Shown: positions 24,679 to 35,000 of the stretch, piece by piece
Layout of the letters: each line of letters starts with the position of its first letter
Position numbering within the stretch: the first letter of the stretch is position 1
NCBI GenBank assembly: GCA_039808985.1
Contig: JBDHUC010000020.1
Span: 1-37,370, forward strand
Length of the DNA: 37,370 nucleotides
Direction: 5' to 3'
DNA from: SXRF01 sp039808985
GTDB taxonomy: Bacteria; Pseudomonadota; Alphaproteobacteria; Rickettsiales; SXRF01
Notes under the pieces: generated by a model
Database searches by the model: none
What the model saw: only the letters and a program-made list of their open reading frames with translations
Told to the model about the DNA's origin: nothing
Translations under genes and position numbers: made by a program

Positions 24679-25203
24679 GTGGACAAGAATAGCCTAGGTA
24701 ATAAAAGGATATGTGTTGGGTGCAGTGCCAAATTTTACGATCTGGGTAAAAATCCAGCCCCGTGCCCTAAATGCAGGACCATGAATGATATTAACGCCCA
24801 GTTCAGGGTCCGTCGCAAAAGCAAGGCCACTATTGAGGTGGATAATGATGATCCGCTGGTAAAGCAGAAGGCTAAACAGGAAGCCAAGCAGAAACCGAAG
24901 AAAGCCGGAAAGCATGTTGAAGGCGTTGACCTTGAGGATTTCGAGGAGATCGTGGTCGAAGGTGAAGACGAGATCGAAGAAATGGAAGAGATTGACGATA
25001 TTGACGACATTGAAGATCTGGAAGAGCTGGAAGATGTTGAACCGGAAGAGCCAATGGATGATGATATTACCATTGATGATGATACGCTGATTGATGATGT
25101 AGAGGAAGATGGAGATATTGAAGAGGCTGAGGAAGAAGAAGTCCCGGTAAAGAAGCCTGCGAAAACTCCTGCTAAACCGGCTCCTAAAGGTAAAAAGAAA
25201 TAG
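24679..25203 (+). CDS. FYDLN-acid family protein (TIGR02300)
   Basis: A 174-residue protein with an N-terminal zinc-ribbon-like part, 'KRICVGCSAKFYDLGKNPAPCPKC' (two CxxC pairs), a short basic linker, a very acidic middle (about 80-150, dominated by Glu/Asp/Ile) and a Lys/Pro/Ala tail. This matches the family named for the FYDLN motif that is restricted to alphaproteobacteria; no function is known. It starts at GTG 24679 after a 'caggga' site. It converges on the zeta-like gene 20 bases away. Confidence 0.9.
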   Translation: MDKNSLGNKRICVGCSAKFYDLGKNPAPCPKCRTMNDINAQFRVRRKSKATIEVDNDDPLVKQKAKQEAKQKPKKAGKHVEGVDLEDFEEIVVEGEDEIEEMEEIDDIDDIEDLEELEDVEPEEPMDDDITIDDDTLIDDVEEDGDIEEAEEEEVPVKKPAKTPAKPAPKGKKK

Positions 25204-25223
25204 CGGAAGGAATAGCGGCAGGT

Positions 25224-27500
25224 TTAATGCCTGCCTAATTCTCCCATTTCGCGAGCTTCCTGGTTCCTGATATGTAGCTGCCAGCCGCCTTCCTTTTTCG
25301 ATGGCGTGGATACGAAGAACGATAATTCATCCCGCGTATGGTTGAGCAGCTCTTTTTCCGGGGCGTTTGCATAAGGGTTCATCAGGCCTTTTTCCATAAG
25401 TCCGGTAAGGCGCGATGCGTTATATACTGCCAGCACCCGTTGTTCATCGCCACGCCTTACACTTGGGTAGGATATAAAGGCAGTATTGGTATCAATAATT
25501 TTGTCACTTGCTGTTATATCCCTAATTTCGTCTTTGCTTACATTCTTAAATGTATCGGCGATTGAGGAAATGCTTTTCAGTATTTTTTTGAAATAATCGG
25601 CAAGGCCATTTTTACGGCCAGTATTACTCAGGCCTTTTATCTCCTCGCGCTTCATATCGACAGTTTCTGCTATAAGATATTGCTCGCCCTTTTTTCCATC
25701 CGTTGCGATAAGTGAAACTTTATCAACATTGCGGTCGGCCACAGCGTCGAGGAAAGAAGGCGCGAAATTCACATGCTTATCGGCAACCATTATCCATGGC
25801 ATTGCCCGGTTATCTTTTTCATAGCGTGATTTTACCCGGTTTACCGCAGCTTCATAGCTTGATTCAACTGCTGCGACCTGGGTGTTGAAGCCTGCTTCCT
25901 TGAAGCGTTTAACATATTTGTCGTTGCGGCCTTTATAATTAATTCCCGAGCCATCGCATAATATATTGACCTTATCCCGCAAAGCCCGGTCGATGACCTG
26001 GTTGCGCAGTTCGGTAGCGTAGGAGTTTACGATCGCATAATCATCGGCATGGTGCCCTGCTGCAAGCAGCAGCGTGTTCATATCGTTATGCTCGCGGAAA
26101 TTATCGAGCGAAGAAACAACGTAATTATTGCCGCACTGTGCCTTTATAATTTTCTCAACTACTGATTTGCCTGAGCCGGAGCCGCCCATGCTGGTATACA
26201 TCTGGGGTTGCTTTACCGGGGTAACAATTTTCCTGTCAAATTTCTGCTCGATAATTGAGCTGATATTTTTCATATTGGCATTTACATGGTCATAGCTTAT
26301 ATCCAGCATTTTATGCAGATATTCGTTGCTGGTTCGGTCTTTCCAAGGCTTCAGGAATTCCTGCCTGGTTTTATTGCCGGTATTATGCAGCACGGTTATT
26401 TTTATTTCTTTGCCGCCTTTATATTCATCACCAGCGACATCGCGGTTGCGCTGGATAAAATCCATAATGCTATTATGGGCGGGGGCGCGCAGGCCACTCA
26501 TTATATTCAGGTCGAGGCAGACGAGGGGGGCTTGCTCATCTTTTATTGCAAAGCCGCATATATCTTTTTTGCTTCGCAGCCCGTTAAGCTCATCCTGCAA
26601 TGATTTATTGGGGTCGGAGGTCTTTGCCGCAGAGGTTATATATTTTTCGGTTTTGAAGGTCAGGTCGGCGATAAAGCCATCTTTTTTTAAATGATCTTCT
26701 ATACCTTTTTTTACTTTGTTAAATTCCACTAACCCGCCATTCATGGTCACCAGATATTTAACATTATCCTGGGTGTGGGAGAGGAAAGGGACACCGCCTA
26801 TAATTTCCGAATGGTCGCTCCAGACCGTATATTGCTTATCATCCTGATGGTGGTTCATCAGCGGGTGGATAATTGTCAGGTCGGTTGCGTGTTTGAAAGC
26901 TTTTACTATATCGGCGTGGTTTGGGGGGGAGGCGGCCATGGCTGATAAATCATGGCTGTCGAGCCTGCGGAAATCCACTCCTTCAGGGTATACTGCGGCA
27001 ACTGCGGGAAGCTTGCTAAGTGCGACCATGAAAAAATCAAGGGTAAGTTTATTGCCGTAGCTGTATAGCTTTGGGTCTAGCCGTTGCACGTCTTCATAGA
27101 ACTCGGCAAGTTTTGTAGCGAATTTCTCACGGGCTTTTTCTTCGGGTTTGAAGCGCAGGGCAAAGCCATTTTCATCGAACAGCCCGGCAGGGTTGCCATC
27201 CTTATCTTTTTCTTTGGAGAAAAAAACTTTTTCGATTATTTCGCGCAGCTTTATACGGTTTTCACCGCTTACCTTGTCGTTATTGCCGTTCCAGTCCTGG
27301 AAAAGCTGGTGGTGGGTATCGTGGAACAGTTCTTCCAGATGGACGATACGCAGCGATGCGTAATCAGTCTTGGTGGCTTTTGCGCGTTTTTCTATCTGCT
27401 CAAGCCATTCAATCCCTCGGTTCAGCGCTATCGCTGTGCGCAGGTCTTCTTCGGCTTTTTGCGATTTTGATTGCGAAGGGGCAAGGGTATCGGAGCTCAT
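25224..27500 (-). CDS. Large zeta-toxin-like P-loop kinase
   Basis: A 758-residue protein. Residues about 432-620 resemble the zeta-toxin/PezT kinase: Walker A GGSGSGKS (439-446), a putative catalytic Asp466 in 'SSLDNF', 'NILCDGSG' near 513, and the Arg-rich lid 'RVKSRYEKDNRAMP' (Arg559, Arg565). Zeta toxins phosphorylate UDP-N-acetylglucosamine and block wall synthesis. The first 430 residues are not recognised; 'LYSYGNKLTLDFFMVALSKL' (145-164) faintly recalls the Fic helix but has no catalytic His. The C-terminal 130 residues are also unassigned. There is no signal peptide. Its ATG overlaps the stop of a 63-residue gene (ATGA). It could be a toxin, a secreted effector or a house kinase; only the kinase fold is well supported. 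Confidence 0.8.
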   Translation of the reverse strand: MSSDTLAPSQSKSQKAEEDLRTAIALNRGIEWLEQIEKRAKATKTDYASLRIVHLEELFHDTHHQLFQDWNGNNDKVSGENRIKLREIIEKVFFSKEKDKDGNPAGLFDENGFALRFKPEEKAREKFATKLAEFYEDVQRLDPKLYSYGNKLTLDFFMVALSKLPAVAAVYPEGVDFRRLDSHDLSAMAASPPNHADIVKAFKHATDLTIIHPLMNHHQDDKQYTVWSDHSEIIGGVPFLSHTQDNVKYLVTMNGGLVEFNKVKKGIEDHLKKDGFIADLTFKTEKYITSAAKTSDPNKSLQDELNGLRSKKDICGFAIKDEQAPLVCLDLNIMSGLRAPAHNSIMDFIQRNRDVAGDEYKGGKEIKITVLHNTGNKTRQEFLKPWKDRTSNEYLHKMLDISYDHVNANMKNISSIIEQKFDRKIVTPVKQPQMYTSMGGSGSGKSVVEKIIKAQCGNNYVVSSLDNFREHNDMNTLLLAAGHHADDYAIVNSYATELRNQVIDRALRDKVNILCDGSGINYKGRNDKYVKRFKEAGFNTQVAAVESSYEAAVNRVKSRYEKDNRAMPWIMVADKHVNFAPSFLDAVADRNVDKVSLIATDGKKGEQYLIAETVDMKREEIKGLSNTGRKNGLADYFKKILKSISSIADTFKNVSKDEIRDITASDKIIDTNTAFISYPSVRRGDEQRVLAVYNASRLTGLMEKGLMNPYANAPEKELLNHTRDELSFFVSTPSKKEGGWQLHIRNQEAREMGELGRH

Positions 27501-27688
27501 TCTTTTATCCCGCTTAACTGGGATTTAAGGGAGATGCGGTGTTCTTCAAGCGTTTGCTTGCCGTTTAGTAGTGGGGACATAAGGCGTATCAATGATTTTG
27601 AAATTTCGGTGTCATTTGCGGCGAAGATAGCGGCGGCTTCCTCGAAGCTGTTAATTTTATCCGTTTTCCCAATATCGTTTTTATTCAT
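27497..27688 (-). CDS. Small protein coupled to zeta-like kinase
   Basis: A 63-residue, charged, probably helical protein ('INSFEEAAAIFAANDTEISKSLIRLMSPLLNGKQTLEEHRISLKSQLSGIKE') that I do not recognise. It overlaps the kinase gene by four bases, so the two are translationally coupled. In epsilon-zeta loci the antitoxin gene also precedes the toxin and codes for a small helical protein, so an antitoxin or chaperone role is an attractive inference. No strong ribosome site is seen before the ATG at 27688. Confidence 0.6.
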   Translation of the reverse strand: MNKNDIGKTDKINSFEEAAAIFAANDTEISKSLIRLMSPLLNGKQTLEEHRISLKSQLSGIKE

Positions 27689-27853
27689 ATATCCGGCGCA
27701 AATAAAGAGTGCTTTAGCAATAGCTAAGAATAACCCAGAGGCTGCTAATAAACATGTGAAGTTTTTATGACAATTTAGAAAAAACCCGGCGCTGATTATT
27801 GATTTTTCATAATTTTTTAGTGGAAGCCGGTATATGAAGGCTTGTAACAGATA

Positions 27854-28729
27854 TTAAAACCCTGTTTTAATTAGAAAACCGCAGGATGGGGTGCTATGGC
27901 TGACTTTATAAGTCCCGGTAAAATCATATTGATCAATTGATGTTGTGCAGGATTTTGCTGTGCCGAATTGGTAGGCATCAAAACCAATGTCTGCTGGTGC
28001 AACTGTTCCTGCAATCATAAAGCCGCCTGTTGGTGTTCCGTCATCTATTTTCTGGTCGAGCGCCATGGCCTGTGCCGGGGTCAGGAAGCCTGTGCCATAT
28101 CTCCATCCGGTATGGAGAGCCCCAAGCCAGAATGCATTTTTGTAATTCATGGCGTAAAATACATTGTCATAAAAATTGTTAGTGAAATCCAGGTAACTGA
28201 CGCTAAAACCAATATTATCAATTACAGTTGATGGAGAATTTAGATCGCGTATTGTTTCGCAATCGCTGCTGCCGCCATTCGTTCCGGTATATTTTCCTTT
28301 TATAATACCAGCTATTGCAAGATGCTGCCAGAAACGGAACATTTCGTAGCCTTGCGCCTGCGGGCCGGCGATTCCCTGGCTGTCAAACTGGCAATCCCTT
28401 ACCTGTCCATCGCCATTGCCGTTGCAGGTCCGGGAGCCGCTACTTGGAGTTATAATGCATGTTGCAGGGTTGGAATTTTCTGCCCCAAAAAAATCTGTGG
28501 CATTTGGGCAGTCGCCGGGAAGGCAATTATATTTCAGTCTGAAAACATTTACGGCCGTCCTGTATTCATCGATATTTTTTGCTACGCTCTTGAATTGTGC
28601 AGCCCTTACCAGGTCATTACCAACCAGTATGCCGCCGACAATAAGCCCGATTATGATAAGCGCTATGGAAAGCTCTATTAACGTAAAGGCGTGATTACTA
28701 TGGCGAGAAGCCTGGGGATTAGGGCGCAT
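27854..28729 (-). CDS. Type II/IV prepilin-like protein
   Basis: A 291-residue protein with a type IV pilin N-terminus: leader 'MRPNPQASRHSNHA', then 'FTLIELSIALIIIGLIVGGILVGNDLVRAAQ'. Position -1 of the cleavage site is Ala where Gly is nearly universal; Glu5 is kept. The rest is a large, Cys-, Gly- and Asn-rich globular domain ('LKYNCLPGDCPNATDFFG', 'CNGNGDG') resembling pseudopilin-like proteins annotated in many alphaproteobacteria. No prepilin peptidase, secretin or assembly ATPase gene is near. The gene stands alone. Confidence 0.85.
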   Translation of the reverse strand: MRPNPQASRHSNHAFTLIELSIALIIIGLIVGGILVGNDLVRAAQFKSVAKNIDEYRTAVNVFRLKYNCLPGDCPNATDFFGAENSNPATCIITPSSGSRTCNGNGDGQVRDCQFDSQGIAGPQAQGYEMFRFWQHLAIAGIIKGKYTGTNGGSSDCETIRDLNSPSTVIDNIGFSVSYLDFTNNFYDNVFYAMNYKNAFWLGALHTGWRYGTGFLTPAQAMALDQKIDDGTPTGGFMIAGTVAPADIGFDAYQFGTAKSCTTSIDQYDFTGTYKVSHSTPSCGFLIKTGF

Positions 28730-28829
28730 TCTACGTAATAAAATTCTGTATTATAAATATATATAATTTATATATTTATTTAGGGAAAAAGAAAACAAAA
28801 AACTATCTAATAATAAAAGATGAGTTGGC

Positions 28830-29069
28830 TCAGTTGGTTGGCATCAGGCCTATATATTTTCTGGCATAAGCATTTTTGGCGCGGTTCCAGCCGCGTTCAT
28901 GCAGGTTATAGCAGAAGGTCTGCACCAGCGGCTCTACGATGCCGATGGATAGGGCAATTGCCCAGTCGCCGCTAAGCAGGTAGGCAATGGTTATCGCTAC
29001 TGTAAAATGCATCAGGCAATAGGTGAGGGTTTTCATCATGGTCTGGTGATCGAATATAAGCCTGCTCAT
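28830..29069 (-). CDS. DUF2061 small membrane protein
   Basis: A 79-residue protein with two membrane helices. 'MMKTLTYCLMHFTVAITIAYLLSGDWAIALSIGIVEPLVQTFCYNLHERGWNRAK' matches the DUF2061 pattern (KTxTYRxxH...YxxTGxxxxAxxxGxxE...YxxHERxW). The start at 29069 has an aagga site; a frame from 29129 would add 20 residues without support. Function is unknown. Confidence 0.85.
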   Translation of the reverse strand: MSRLIFDHQTMMKTLTYCLMHFTVAITIAYLLSGDWAIALSIGIVEPLVQTFCYNLHERGWNRAKNAYARKYIGLMPTN

Positions 29070-29193
29070 AAAATTCCTTGTTATTTGGTTGCTCTCATAG
29101 ATTGTAATGCAATTAAGAGTCATTCGCAATTGATAAATATAGTAGCTTAGTATAAGAATTATTTGTAATTAATAACATTAAAAGGAGGTTCTT

Positions 29194-29319
29194 ATGAAAA
29201 ATTTTGCTATATTTTCTGCTATTATCGCGCTTTTGTTCATCGCTGCCTGCAATACCATAGAGGGAATGGGCGAGGATATTAAAAAAGGTGGCGCAACAAT
29301 AGAAAGAGTTGCGCGGTAG
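29194..29319 (+). CDS. Entericidin-like micro-lipoprotein
   Basis: A 41-residue peptide with a signal peptide and lipobox (MKNFAIFSAIIALLFIAAC, Cys19), then 'NTIEGMGEDIKKGGATIERVAR'. The 'NTxxGxGxDIxxxGxxIE' string is the entericidin A/B signature. In enterics the pair forms an envelope toxin-antidote; in alphaproteobacteria single copies are frequent and of unclear role. A near-perfect ribosome site (aaaggagg) lies 5-7 bases before the ATG. A 7-bp hairpin (29326-29343) follows the stop. Confidence 0.88.
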   Translation: MKNFAIFSAIIALLFIAACNTIEGMGEDIKKGGATIERVAR

Positions 29320-29619
29320 TAGATAATGGTAGAATCCTACCATAGGATATGGTGCAGTGGTCAGGAAGAGGGGATTAGGCCGCTGCCGGTGTCTGTGTGA
29401 CAGCTATTGTCATTGCGAACCGAAGGTGAAGAAATCCAGCCAGCTTGCAGATAAATAGATGAATAGATTAATAGATTAATAAGATACTTATTCATCCCCA
29501 TTTTTTAATTATGCCAGTGTTTGGAATGAAAAGCAAAGCCAAGCTCGAGTTCCACTTCTTCCTGGGAGGGTTATATACCAAATAAGTTGCCCGTAGAAAT
29601 TTGGTTTAAAACAAAAAAA
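29320..29619. other. Gene-free spacer with short repeats
   Basis: Contains the hairpin atggtag-aatc-ctaccat at 29326-29343, a copy of the 'cagctattgtcat' repeat at 29401-29437, and 'gattaata'-type units at 29458-29484. The same octamer type recurs inverted at 30069-30091 on the other side of the 5S gene. No gene seen. Confidence 0.5.
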
Positions 29620-29630
29620 GCGGGCTTATA
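29611..29630 (-). terminator. Terminator formed with extended 5S helix
   Basis: The arms tataagcccgc (minus-strand downstream side, 29620-29630) and its inverse (29752-29762) flank the 5S gene exactly. On the minus strand the downstream arm is followed by ttttttt. The arms would extend 5S helix I to about 19 base pairs and end the rRNA transcript. Confidence 0.6.
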
Positions 29631-29750
29631 AGACCTGGCAACGACATACTCTCCCATGCCTTAAGACATAGTACCATCTGCGCTAAGGAGTTTCACGGTC
29701 GTGTTCGAGATGGGAACGGGTGGGGCCTTCCTTGCAATAATCACCAGGTC
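29631..29750 (-). rRNA. rrf: 5S ribosomal RNA
   Basis: On the minus strand the sequence shows the 5S signature, including the stretch 'cccatctcgaacacg', and the closing helix gacctgg / ccaggtc. Length is about 120 bases. It lies downstream of the 23S gene with a spacer of about 400 bases containing a palindromic element. Confidence 0.93.
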
Positions 29751-29795
29751 ATATAAGCCCGCTTCTTGATGGTTTCTATGGGGGCCTAAATCGTT

Positions 29796-29898
29796 AGAGC
29801 ATTTTCCATTTAATCGTGCGTGTTGTTATCCTTCGTCTCATGTACTATTGTACACTTCGCCTCGGATGCCTAACGCACAACTAAAGCGAAAACGCTCT
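29796..29898. repeat. TA-flanked palindromic element, copy 2, in 23S-5S spacer
   Basis: 103 bases that read the same as 16003-16105, again flanked by TA. It lies between 23S and 5S rRNA and must be transcribed with them, forming a long hairpin in the precursor. Confidence 0.85.
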
Positions 29899-30009
29899 AG
29901 TTTCGTACTCGCTCATGTCAGGTAGCGCTGCTACCTTCAATCGCTGCGTGCGAAACTGCCTAGTATCCATCCCATATAAAGCCATCAATGCGACTTTATA
30001 TGTGTTTAG

Positions 30010-30091
30010 GTTTTTCTGACACCTTTTTAGATGAATGGATGAATCGATAAATGGATGAATCAAGCATATTCATCTATTAATCTATTAATCG
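30010..30091. repeat. Short tandem-like repeats in 23S-5S spacer
   Basis: Units of 'gatgaatggatgaatcgataaa' type are followed by 'attcatctattaatctatta'. The second part is the inverse of units at 29458-29484. Confidence 0.5.
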
Positions 30092-30146
30092 AACTGTATT
30101 GGTGCTGTTTAGCACTGTACGCCATAAATCAGACATCAGTGATAAA

Positions 30147-32886
<2,740 letters not shown>

Positions 32887-32908
32887 TAATCATCTAAAAT
32901 TATTAAGA

Positions 32909-32933
32909 ACAAAATCCCACATGTGGATTTTGT
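32909..32933. promoter_or_regulatory. Hairpin in 23S leader
   Basis: acaaaatcc / ggattttgt arms (9 bp) with a 7-base loop, just upstream of the 23S 5' end. It may be part of precursor processing. Confidence 0.4.
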
Positions 32934-32994
32934 AATTCTTGAGTTTAGTTTGAACGATGTCTGAATTATGAACGTACAGAGCTAAACAGCTTTC

Positions 32995-33098
32995 TAGCGT
33001 TTTCCCATTTTTATTTCTACTTCGTCAGCCTTCGCTTCATGTATATGAAATACACTTCAGCTTGGCTTCCTCGTATAAATTAAAAAGCGAAAACGCTA
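32995..33098. repeat. Divergent TA-flanked palindromic element, copy 3
   Basis: 104 bases starting tagcgttttc and ending gaaaacgcta, with an interior resembling copies 1 and 2 (cttcgtc...cttcatgtatatgaaatacacttc). It sits in the presumed leader of 23S rRNA. Confidence 0.65.
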
Positions 33099-33149
33099 TA
33101 AACAAATAGTCTGCATTTTCAACAATCCAATATTACATCAACTCATCAA

Positions 33150-33391
33150 ATTGACACTAATCAGGTAGAATTGGCCCATGTTAATAATACGCTCAAGCGC
33201 CGCCAGGGCTGCGCACCTCAATGGTGCTAGTCCTCGCCAGTGCTCGCCCACATTACTAATGTGCGTGCCTTTTCCCGCGACCCTGACCAGTGTATATGAT
33301 GTCAGAAAAACCTATTCACAATATCAATCTGCAAAAAGCATCCGGCGGACCGGGGAACTTTTAAATCCACTTCATCGGTGAAGGGAGGAGA
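33150..33391 (-). other. Structured leader region of unknown identity
   Basis: Between the promoter at 33392 and the divergent element lie several hairpins: cttca-ccga-tgaag, ccgg-tccg-ccgg, cacatta-c-taatgtg and gcacc-attga-ggtgc. A plus-strand reading frame at 33178-33381 has no family look and is not accepted. The stretch may be rRNA leader or hold a separate small RNA. Confidence 0.4.
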
Positions 33392-33420
33392 TGTATAGCC
33401 ACCCATTTCGAACCTGTCAA
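33392..33420 (-). promoter_or_regulatory. Sigma70-type promoter toward 23S rRNA
   Basis: On the minus strand: TTGACA (33420-33415), a 17-base spacer and TATACA (33397-33392). It reads toward the 23S gene about 500 bases away and is the best candidate for the rRNA promoter. Confidence 0.6.
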
Positions 33421-33504
33421 CAGGCATAGTGCATTTTTTTTATTTTTTTTTATATAAGTCTGGAAAGTTAGGGTGAGAGCAGGTTTCCTGGCGAGGATTT
33501 TTTT

Positions 33505-33627
33505 ATGGAGGCGAAATTTTATATCTTTCATGAGGTAATATTAATTGGATTAGTTGCTTCATATGTGGTGGTAATCCTATTTTTAGGCTTGCGGCAACGG
33601 CAGGCAAACTTTAAGCTTATGGTATAA
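33505..33627 (+). CDS. 40-residue single-span membrane peptide
   Basis: An ATG at 33505 with a gagga site about 8 bases before it opens a 40-codon frame. The middle 'EVILIGLVASYVVVILFLGL' is a membrane helix, followed by a basic, Gln-rich tail 'RQRQANFKLMV' that should stay in the cytoplasm. The stop lies 35 bases before the miaB start. I recognise no family; ribosome site and topology support expression. Confidence 0.5.
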   Translation: MEAKFYIFHEVILIGLVASYVVVILFLGLRQRQANFKLMV

Positions 33628-33662
33628 TAACGCAAAATTTGAATAAAAATCAGGGGTTTTCA

Positions 33663-35000
33663 GTGTCCAAGAAACTTTATATAAAAACATATGGTTGCCA
33701 GATGAATGTATATGACACGGTGCGTATGCAGGATGTGATGGCGCCGCTTGGCTATGTGCCCAGCGATAATTATGAAGATGCGGATATGGTAATACTTAAT
33801 ACCTGCCATATCCGTGAAAAAGCTGAAGAAAAAGTGTATTCAGACCTGGGGCGCATCCGCAAGGAAAAGGATGTGAAAAGCGCTGGCGGCGGTAAAATGC
33901 TGGTTGCGGTTGGCGGTTGCGTGGGGCAGGCGGAAGGGGCTGAGATAATCAAGCGCGCGCCATATGTAGATATGGTTTTTGGGCCGCAGAGCTATCACCA
34001 GCTTCCGGAAATGGTAACTAAGGCAATGCGCGGGAGGGGTGAGGTGGTGGAACTTGATTTCCCGCAGGTGCAGAAATTCGACATGCTGCCGGAAGTCAGT
34101 GATTCGCAAGGGGTTTCAGCGTTTCTTTCGGTGCAGGAAGGCTGTGATAAATTCTGCAGCTTCTGTGTTGTTCCTTATACGAGGGGGGTGGAATATTCGC
34201 GCCCGATGGCTGCGATATTGCAGGAAGCAAGGAAGCTGGTTGATGGCGGCGCCAAGGAAATAACCTTACTCGGGCAAAACGTAAATGCGTACCATGGCGA
34301 TACGGGGCAGGGGGGTAAGACAGCATCGCTGGCTTATCTTATTGACGCGCTGGCGCAGATAAACGGTCTTGAGCGCATTCGCTACACTACTTCGCACCCG
34401 CGTGATATGAGCGACGACCTGATAGCGATCCATGGTTCAGAGCCTAAGCTTATGCCTTACCTGCATCTTCCGGTGCAGTCGGGGTCGGATGAGATACTCA
34501 AGAAAATGAACCGCAAGCACAAGGCCGAGCTGTATTTTGATATAATAGAACGTCTGCGCAAGATTCGTCCTGATATTGCGTTGTCGTCAGATTTTATTGT
34601 CGGGTTTCCCGGTGAAAGCGACAAGGATTTTGAAGATACCATGGAGCTAATCCGCAAAATCGGCTACGGTTCGGCCTATAGTTTCAAATACAGCCAGAGG
34701 CCGGGAACGCCTGCCGCTGTTGATGAAAACCAGGTGGATGAAATGGTAAAACAGGAAAGGCTGGCGCGCCTTCAGGCGCTGGTGCATGAGCAGCAGGTGG
34801 CTTTCAACCATTCATTCGTGGGCAAAACCATCAAGGTGCTTTTTGACCGCGATGGAAAGCTGGGCGGCCAGCTTCTTGGCAAGGGTGAGCATATGCAGTC
34901 GGTCTATGTAAATGCCAGTCAAGGCCTGCGCGGAACCATCGCAGATGTTAAAGTCACCGGCGGGTTTTTGAATAGCGTTACGGGTGAGGTGGTAGGTTAG
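33663..35000 (+). CDS. miaB: tRNA-2-methylthio-N6-dimethylallyladenosine synthase
   Basis: A 445-residue methylthiotransferase that adds the ms2 group to i6A37 of tRNA. Cys12 ('TYGCQMN'), Cys48 ('NTCHIREKAEEK') and Cys86 ('GGCVGQ') hold the auxiliary [4Fe-4S] cluster; Cys161, 165 and 168 ('CDKFCSFC') hold the radical-SAM cluster. A TRAM domain closes the protein ('VGKTIKVLFDRDGKLGGQLLGKGEHMQSVYV'). The GTG at 33663 is preferred because an agggg site lies 6 bases before it; a TTG at 33639 would add 8 residues. Its stop overlaps the next start (TAGTG). Confidence 0.97.
   Translation: MSKKLYIKTYGCQMNVYDTVRMQDVMAPLGYVPSDNYEDADMVILNTCHIREKAEEKVYSDLGRIRKEKDVKSAGGGKMLVAVGGCVGQAEGAEIIKRAPYVDMVFGPQSYHQLPEMVTKAMRGRGEVVELDFPQVQKFDMLPEVSDSQGVSAFLSVQEGCDKFCSFCVVPYTRGVEYSRPMAAILQEARKLVDGGAKEITLLGQNVNAYHGDTGQGGKTASLAYLIDALAQINGLERIRYTTSHPRDMSDDLIAIHGSEPKLMPYLHLPVQSGSDEILKKMNRKHKAELYFDIIERLRKIRPDIALSSDFIVGFPGESDKDFEDTMELIRKIGYGSAYSFKYSQRPGTPAAVDENQVDEMVKQERLARLQALVHEQQVAFNHSFVGKTIKVLFDRDGKLGGQLLGKGEHMQSVYVNASQGLRGTIADVKVTGGFLNSVTGEVVG

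Noticed and set aside
24735..25073. Ser/Ile-rich frame opposite the FYDLN gene
   Set aside because: It is the shadow of the acidic Glu/Asp/Ile codons on the other strand.
25217..25235. ggcagg/cctgcc hairpin between converging genes as terminator
   Set aside because: No T-run follows in either direction, and one arm lies in the coding end of the kinase gene.
33178..33381. 67-codon plus-strand frame upstream of miaB
   Set aside because: No ribosome site or family look; it overlaps a hairpin-rich leader with a minus-strand promoter.
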